This document shows positions 4,684-8,718 of a stretch of 8,718 nucleotides of DNA, one piece after another (within the stretch, counting starts at the first letter, position 1; each line of letters opens with the position of its first letter). The notes below the pieces were generated by a model, which made no database searches, was not told where the DNA came from, and saw nothing but the letters and a program-made list of their open reading frames with translations. The translations under genes were made by a program, and so were the position numbers. The DNA comes from Myxococcales bacterium (lineage in GTDB: Bacteria; Myxococcota; Polyangia; Fen-1088). The stretch is from assembly GCA_003157315.1 (NCBI GenBank), contig PMJE01000274.1, positions 3,051 through 11,768 on the forward strand. The letters are read 5' to 3'.

Positions 4684-7572
4684 CTACTCTAGCAGCCCGG
4701 CCCGCTCCTCGCAGGCGGTTGCCGCCACGCTTTCGATGGCGATCGCTGCCAGTGCTGAGGCGTAGTCGAGGTCTATGTTCTTCATCGTGTCGTCAGTGTC
4801 GTGGTAGCCGGTGCGGTTGATGTCGTAGTTCTCCATGAAGAGCACGACCGGTATGCCCAAGTCCGAGAAGATCTGTCCGTCGGTGTTGTACAGCGACGAG
4901 CGCGGCTCCCATTCGACGCGCACCTCGCCGGCCACCGGCAAGTGCGCGAAAGGCGGCGGCACTTTCTTGCCGTCGGACATGCGTTGGGCGCGGCCCAGAC
5001 CCCGGCGCGGCACAGTCGCGTTGGATTCGCGTGCTTGCTGATTCCAGCGCTGGTTGGCCCGGTGGGCGCAAAGCGCCAGGCGGGCCGAGCCAGCGCCCTC
5101 GCCCGAGGCAATCTGGAACACGTCGCGGTCGTGGTTGTTGTTGTGGCCGATCATGTCCAGGACAAAGGCGCCGACCACGCCCACCGCGGATGCGTCCCAG
5201 GTGCTGCCGTCTTCCGCCGTCAAGTGCAAGCTCCTTTCCACCAGCGCCTGGGCCAGGGCGCGCGCACCCAGGCAATCCGACGGGAACTCCTCGCCGGTCA
5301 GGTGCACCAGCCAGATGTCGCGTTCCAGACGTCCGGCGCGCGCCAGCGGCAAGAAGACCTCTGCGGCAGCCAGCAGGGTTGCCGTCGCCGAGTGGTTGTC
5401 ATCTGCCCCGGCTGCCGCCGCACGCAGGCCGTCGCCACCGCGCTCCGGTTCAAAGACATCTTCCATATAGGCGGTGTCGTAGTGGTCGGCCATGATCACG
5501 GCCTGGCTGCGGTTCCTGCCGGGAATTACCAGGACGATGTTGCGTTCCTGCGCCTGGCCCTTCTGATTCTTGTCCCACGTCTCTGACCACGAGAGGTCGA
5601 ATTCGGTGCGCCAGGTGAAACAGTGATCGAACACCTGGGCGCGGCCCTGCATCCCGTGGCGCTCGATGGCTGCGCGATAGCGATGGTGCAAGTGCTCGCC
5701 CAAACCATCCAGATCGCTACGCGCGCCGGCCTGGATCTGGGCCGCCTGCGCCGCTGGTCCGCCGGTTCTTCCTTGGTTGATCACAACCCGGTCGGCGGTT
5801 TCCTTGTGCCGATATTCCCCCTCGGCCAAGTCCGATATGGTCCGCCAAAGCGCTTCTTCGAACGCGCGGGTTGCGGTCTTTTCGAAGGTGAGCGCCGCGC
5901 CCAGCTGGACCTCGGGCGCGATGTGCGCGCGCAGATCGTCGAGCAAACTGGCCGCGGCGGCTGGATCGCTCGCCAACTGCGGCAGTTTGGCCAGCCAGGC
6001 GTCGAGGGTAGTATCTTTGGCGATGCGAAGCAGGGCGCGAGCGAACGAGGCAGGCAGGGGGCCTGCGAGATACTCACGAAAATCGAGCAGCTTGCGCAGG
6101 TTCTGTGCGGTGGTGTGGCGAAGCTGACCAGGCTCGCGCGCAAACAGCCTGGCGGCCTGGCGATGGCCTGGGCGATCCAGGAGATTCGCCGCGAGCACGA
6201 GCGGGCGCCCGCCGGTGGGCGAGATCGCTTCGGCTGTGACGGTGCCGAGTCGGAACGTGTCTTCATGGATTTCCGCCTTGCCGCTGCCGGGATTGAGGCG
6301 AGCGAGCAAGGGCAGGTGCCAGAAAAGCTCGCGGGTTCCCGCGCGCATCGGCGGATAGTAGAGGCGATAGCCGAACCGGCCGCCGCGGTCGAGCAGCTCG
6401 GCGGCGTGTTCCAGCTCAGCCTGGCTCGCGGTCTGCCCGTCGAGCAGGAGTTGGTAGTCATGTGTCCATATTTGCGAGTTGCGCGCCATGGGCTTGCCGT
6501 ATAGGCCGAGATCTTCCGGGTTGGTGGAGAAGAGCGCGACCGTGACCGTATCGGTGAACGCGCCGTCGCCAACCAGGGCTTGGTCGCGCGGCGTGCGCTG
6601 CCATCGGTGCGTGCGCGTGATGCGGCGGACGATGCGATGGGATCCCGCGGGTCGAGCCTGGCTAGGATCGTGCTCGTCCAGCCAACCCGACTGGGGAATC
6701 CGAATCGTGTAGCCCTCCTGCACGTGGGAAAAGAGATGCAGCAGCGGGATCTGTGTGGCGCGCGGCAAGGCCGCGCCCAGCTTGCGATAGAGGGGATGCC
6801 CGCAAAACACCTGGCTGGCGGGCGTGGGCAGAATGCGCAGCGCTCCGTCGAGAAAAGCCTTCTGTAACGGAGCGGGCAGGGCGGCGAAGGGTTCCAGGGT
6901 GAAGAGGGTATGGATCTGACCGACCGGCTCGTGCTCGTGCCAGAGCCGATCACGGGCGAAGCCGGGAAGTGGGGCCGCAGAACCGAGCACGCGCAGGCCA
7001 TCGCGCGGCGGCGGCTCATCGCCGCTGCCCCATGCGACCAGGCGCAGGAAACTCTCCTCGTCGGTTTCCGCGAAGCTGCGCCAAAAAACCAGGCTGGCTG
7101 GCTCATGGCTGGCACCAAACAGGGTCCAGCGGACATTGCCCTTGTCGTCCTGCGTGCGCGACAGCGCGATTGGCTGCATGACCAAGAAGGGGTGTTGCGG
7201 GTAGCGGCCCGCGCGTGCGGCGGCGGCCAGCGATTCGGGCCAGGCCAGGTTGTTGTCGAGCAGAGTGCGGGAAAACTCGTGGGTCGAGCCCAAAGCCAGC
7301 TTGCCCAGCTCGGCGACGAGGTGGCCCGCGATCTTGGCGAGTCCGGGTCCCAGCTCATGCGCCTGCTCGTACTCGTCAATCGCGAGACCGCGCTCGTCGC
7401 ACACGCTGGTGTTGGCCAGGGCGCGGGCTGGGTCAGGTGCGGTGAAGGGCTTGATTCCCACGAACGGTGGCGGCATGAACTCGGAATAGGCGGGGATTGG
7501 AAAACGCCCTTGGCCGAGAAAGGCTTGTGCCGCTTCTTCTGCGATCTGGGACCACGCTGTCTTTTCCTGCAT
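4684..7572 (-). CDS. M28-family zinc peptidase with large uncharacterised N-terminal region
   Basis: A 962-residue protein. The C-terminal part (about 640-955) is an M28 metallopeptidase, a family of two-zinc exopeptidases that mostly remove N-terminal amino acids. All expected residues are present: His697 and Asp699 in DHYDT, bridging Asp725 in GADDN, catalytic Glu761 and ligand Glu762 in TGEEF, Asp806 in VLDMIGH, and His924 in GYHDTDDT. SLYNTDGQIF (893-902) followed by DLGIP matches the usual stretch before the last ligand. Residues 1-630 match nothing I recognise; they contain mixed alpha/beta sequence and an Ala-rich helical part (about 500-580). No signal peptide or membrane segment is seen, so the enzyme is probably cytoplasmic, whereas many M28 enzymes are exported. 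The ATG is fixed by an in-frame TAA 6 nt upstream; there is no Shine-Dalgarno site. The TPR gene follows after 10 nt, and a GNAT gene diverges 46 bp upstream. Confidence 0.93.
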   Translation of the reverse strand: MQEKTAWSQIAEEAAQAFLGQGRFPIPAYSEFMPPPFVGIKPFTAPDPARALANTSVCDERGLAIDEYEQAHELGPGLAKIAGHLVAELGKLALGSTHEFSRTLLDNNLAWPESLAAAARAGRYPQHPFLVMQPIALSRTQDDKGNVRWTLFGASHEPASLVFWRSFAETDEESFLRLVAWGSGDEPPPRDGLRVLGSAAPLPGFARDRLWHEHEPVGQIHTLFTLEPFAALPAPLQKAFLDGALRILPTPASQVFCGHPLYRKLGAALPRATQIPLLHLFSHVQEGYTIRIPQSGWLDEHDPSQARPAGSHRIVRRITRTHRWQRTPRDQALVGDGAFTDTVTVALFSTNPEDLGLYGKPMARNSQIWTHDYQLLLDGQTASQAELEHAAELLDRGGRFGYRLYYPPMRAGTRELFWHLPLLARLNPGSGKAEIHEDTFRLGTVTAEAISPTGGRPLVLAANLLDRPGHRQAARLFAREPGQLRHTTAQNLRKLLDFREYLAGPLPASFARALLRIAKDTTLDAWLAKLPQLASDPAAAASLLDDLRAHIAPEVQLGAALTFEKTATRAFEEALWRTISDLAEGEYRHKETADRVVINQGRTGGPAAQAAQIQAGARSDLDGLGEHLHHRYRAAIERHGMQGRAQVFDHCFTWRTEFDLSWSETWDKNQKGQAQERNIVLVIPGRNRSQAVIMADHYDTAYMEDVFEPERGGDGLRAAAAGADDNHSATATLLAAAEVFLPLARAGRLERDIWLVHLTGEEFPSDCLGARALAQALVERSLHLTAEDGSTWDASAVGVVGAFVLDMIGHNNNHDRDVFQIASGEGAGSARLALCAHRANQRWNQQARESNATVPRRGLGRAQRMSDGKKVPPPFAHLPVAGEVRVEWEPRSSLYNTDGQIFSDLGIPVVLFMENYDINRTGYHDTDDTMKNIDLDYASALAAIAIESVAATACEERAGLLE

Positions 7573-7579
7573 GTGGCTT

Positions 7580-7585
7580 AGGGTA
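7580..7585 (-). promoter_or_regulatory. -10-like hexamer just before the M28 peptidase start
   Basis: TACCCT on the minus strand ends 7 nt before the ATG at 7572. If used as a -10 box, transcription would begin at or next to the start codon, giving a leaderless mRNA, in keeping with the absent Shine-Dalgarno site. No good -35 is seen. Confidence 0.3.
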
Positions 7586-7599
7586 GTGCCGATGGCACT
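7585..7599. promoter_or_regulatory. Palindromic candidate operator in the divergent intergenic region
   Basis: AGTGCC-GAT-GGCACT is a perfect 6-3-6 inverted repeat in the 46-bp gap between the M28 peptidase and GNAT genes. It lies between the two -10-like hexamers, where a dimeric repressor or activator could control both directions. No regulator gene is in the window. Confidence 0.4.
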
Positions 7600-7606
7600 T
7601 CTCCGC

Positions 7607-7612
7607 TAGCAT
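7607..7612 (+). promoter_or_regulatory. -10-like hexamer just before the GNAT start
   Basis: TAGCAT ends 6 nt before the ATG at 7619, which would place the transcript start at the start codon. The gene has no clear Shine-Dalgarno site. The -35 position (7584-7589) is a poor match and overlaps the palindrome, as expected of a regulated promoter. Confidence 0.3.
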
Positions 7613-7618
7613 GGGCAC

Positions 7619-8206
7619 ATGTCCGCCCGATTCGACGTGGAATGCCTAGACGCGCAGGTCCGCCTGCGCGCTTTCGAGCCGACCCCGGATGAAGTGCGTG
7701 CCGCCGCAGGCCAGCTTTCGAGCTACTACAACGACGAGCACAACCGCACCATGTTGACCCATGAAGAAGACATGTCGGCCGAGGAGGTGGTTGACTACTA
7801 CACCGAGTCGCGCGAACGCGGGGATCGCCTCTTCTTGCTCGAGCAAGACGGCGTCTTGCTGGGGGACGCGGACTTTCGCCAGTTCGATTCCTGCTCTGCC
7901 GAGTACGCAATCATGATCGGCGCACGCAACCTGCAGGGCAGGGGACTCGGGCGAAAGTTCACCATCATGCTGCACGCGGTGGCCTTTCGCGGGCTGGACC
8001 TCGCGCGCGTGTACGTGACCATTCTTCCGGCAAACCGCCCATCGCTGCGGCTGTTCGAGCAGCTTGGCTACGGACCTGACGGTAGCCCGCGAGCGCGCAG
8101 CCTGATTGACGAAGAGAGCGACGTGACCTTGTCAGTGGAACGTGCCGCATTTGAAAAGCAGCACGGCGCGATGATGGACGGGGTGCAATTTGTGCCGCGA
8201 AAGTGA
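7619..8206 (+). CDS. GNAT-family N-acetyltransferase (RimJ/RimL-like)
   Basis: A 195-residue protein predicted to move an acetyl group from acetyl-CoA to an amine; the substrate is unknown. The VRLRAFEP start is typical of the Acetyltransf_3 (RimJ/RimL) type. The strand AEYAIMIG (94-101) precedes the acetyl-CoA pyrophosphate loop QGRGLG (106-111), which fits the family pattern Q/R-x-x-G-x-G/A. Motif B follows: VYVTILPANRPSLRLFEQLGY, with the usual Asn139 and a C-terminal Tyr (Y151). About 44 residues after the core form an extra tail. No membrane segment is seen, so it should be cytoplasmic. ATG 7619 is chosen over the out-of-frame ATG at 7611. It is transcribed away from the peptidase gene, and its stop lies at the possible start of the PAS gene, so the two are probably co-expressed. 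Confidence 0.92.
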   Translation: MSARFDVECLDAQVRLRAFEPTPDEVRAAAGQLSSYYNDEHNRTMLTHEEDMSAEEVVDYYTESRERGDRLFLLEQDGVLLGDADFRQFDSCSAEYAIMIGARNLQGRGLGRKFTIMLHAVAFRGLDLARVYVTILPANRPSLRLFEQLGYGPDGSPRARSLIDEESDVTLSVERAAFEKQHGAMMDGVQFVPRK

Positions 8207-8226
8207 TGTCGTCTCACCTTGCTTGC

Positions 8227-8232
8227 TATAGC
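8227..8232 (+). promoter_or_regulatory. -10-like hexamer before the PAS start
   Basis: TATAGC, part of the palindrome GCTATAGC (8225-8232), ends 6 nt before the ATG at 8239. The spacing is the same as at the GNAT gene, which supports ATG 8239 as the start of a leaderless transcript. The match to the -10 consensus is partial and no -35 is clear. Confidence 0.3.
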
Positions 8233-8238
8233 ACGCCG

Positions 8239-8589
8239 ATGACCCTGCCTCCCGAACTGTACTGGCTGGACGGCGTGGAGGTCCCCATCGTGGCATGCGA
8301 TACGGCCGGCGTTTGCACCTACCTCAACCAACGCGCTTGCCAGGCGTACGCCAAGGATGGCGGCCGCGCCTTGCTGGGACGCAACCTGCTCGACTGTCAC
8401 CCGGAGCCGGCGCGGTCACGCCTGCTCGACCTGCTGCGCACCCCGCGCGCGAACAGCTACACCATCGAGAAAGCCGGAAAGAAGAAGCTCATCCATCAAA
8501 CCCCCTTCTTTCGCGACGGCGTCTTCGCCGGCGTGGTCGAAATTGCCATCGAGTTGCCAGCGTCGCTGCCGCACTTCGTGCGCGAGTGA
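8239..8589 (+). CDS. Small stand-alone PAS-domain protein
   Basis: A 116-residue protein that is a single PAS domain with no output domain. It opens with VPIVACDTAGVCTYLNQRA (strand, turn, strand; residues 15-33). LLGRNLLDCHPEPAR (45-59) follows, carrying a Cys53-His54-Pro-Glu motif typical of the PAS_10/DUF438-like group. It ends with KKKLIHQTPFFRDG and GVVEIAIELP, the last strands of the fold. PAS domains sense small ligands, redox state or partners; the Cys-His pair could bind a metal or haem, but this is not shown. Three starts are possible: GTG 8203 and ATG 8206, both overlapping the GNAT stop, and ATG 8239. The last is chosen because residues before it look unlike protein and a -10-like TATAGC lies 6 nt upstream. 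It may modulate a kinase in trans. Confidence 0.85.
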   Translation: MTLPPELYWLDGVEVPIVACDTAGVCTYLNQRACQAYAKDGGRALLGRNLLDCHPEPARSRLLDLLRTPRANSYTIEKAGKKKLIHQTPFFRDGVFAGVVEIAIELPASLPHFVRE

Positions 8590-8718
8590 CTAGCTTCGCA
8601 GACTGGACAGACCGGGGAACGACATTACCGGCTGGATGACGACCGCGGGCGGGATCTCGCCGTGGCGGCGCATGCGCGCGATCCATTCCACCGCAGGTCC
8701 CGAGGCCGGCGGGGTCAC
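8590..8718 (-). CDS. Probable C-terminus of a convergent gene, cut by window edge
   Basis: The minus strand is open from the right edge to a TAG at 8590-8592, directly next to the PAS stop (8587-8589). The 42 visible residues include EWIARMRRHGEIPPAVVIQP and end PGLSSLRS. Composition and G/C-rich third codon positions (about 36 of 42) look coding, but no family is recognised. A plus-strand frame from ATG 8636 is also open to the edge and cannot be excluded. Confidence 0.45.
   Translation of the reverse strand: MTPPASGPAVEWIARMRRHGEIPPAVVIQPVMSFPGLSSLRS

Noticed and set aside
4801..5586. Plus-strand open frame opposite the M28 catalytic domain
   Set aside because: Antisense of a frame with a complete zinc-peptidase active site; no recognisable domain of its own.
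5623..6504. Plus-strand open frame of 293 codons opposite the peptidase N-terminal region
   Set aside because: Open because of high GC; no family resemblance, no ribosome site, and the opposite strand is one continuous 962-codon gene.
5781..7379. Minus-strand open frame of 532 codons inside the peptidase gene
   Set aside because: Arg/Ser/Pro-rich composition typical of a frame-shifted reading of a high-GC gene.
6910..7581. Plus-strand open frame running into the divergent gap
   Set aside because: Antisense shadow; it would cover the start and promoter of the peptidase gene.
8636..8718. Plus-strand frame from ATG 8636 to the window edge
   Set aside because: Open but short, without a convincing ribosome site; the opposite strand reads more like protein. 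Not fully excluded.

Overview
The window is high-GC bacterial DNA that reads like a myxobacterium of the Sorangium/Polyangium type. The grounds are a Hanks-type Ser/Thr kinase with a Pro/Ala-rich leader, a Cys-repeat/beta-helix lipoprotein, and secreted or membrane proteins with long Pro/Ala linkers. This assignment is inferred from protein style, not from a marker gene. I see no tRNA, rRNA, CRISPR array, insertion sequence or phage gene.

Minus-strand block, read right to left. (1) A 962-residue protein has a complete M28 zinc-peptidase active site at its C-terminus. It is followed after 10 nt by a small protein with one membrane helix and TPR repeats. (2) After a 104-bp gap with a good -35 box comes a secreted protein with two C-terminal membrane helices. 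Its stop codon lies inside the ribosome binding site of the next gene, a lipoprotein with ten tandem Cys modules and a beta-helix domain. (3) After another 98 bp comes a Ser/Thr protein kinase that starts at GTG and is cut by the left edge of the window at its APE motif.

Plus-strand block. A 46-bp divergent gap holding a perfect 6-3-6 palindrome separates the M28 gene from a GNAT acetyltransferase. A small stand-alone PAS protein follows in the same direction and may overlap the acetyltransferase stop codon. Directly after the PAS stop, a minus-strand reading frame ends tail to tail and runs off the right edge; it is probably the C-terminus of another gene.

How the genes may work together: the secreted protein, the lipoprotein and the nearby kinase make a plausible envelope-sensing cluster. 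The peptidase and the TPR membrane protein look translationally coupled. No known named system is recognised. The most interesting points are the fixed-distance -10-like hexamers just before three start codons that lack a Shine-Dalgarno sequence, the divergent palindrome, the uncharacterised N-terminal two thirds of the peptidase, and the repeat-built lipoprotein.
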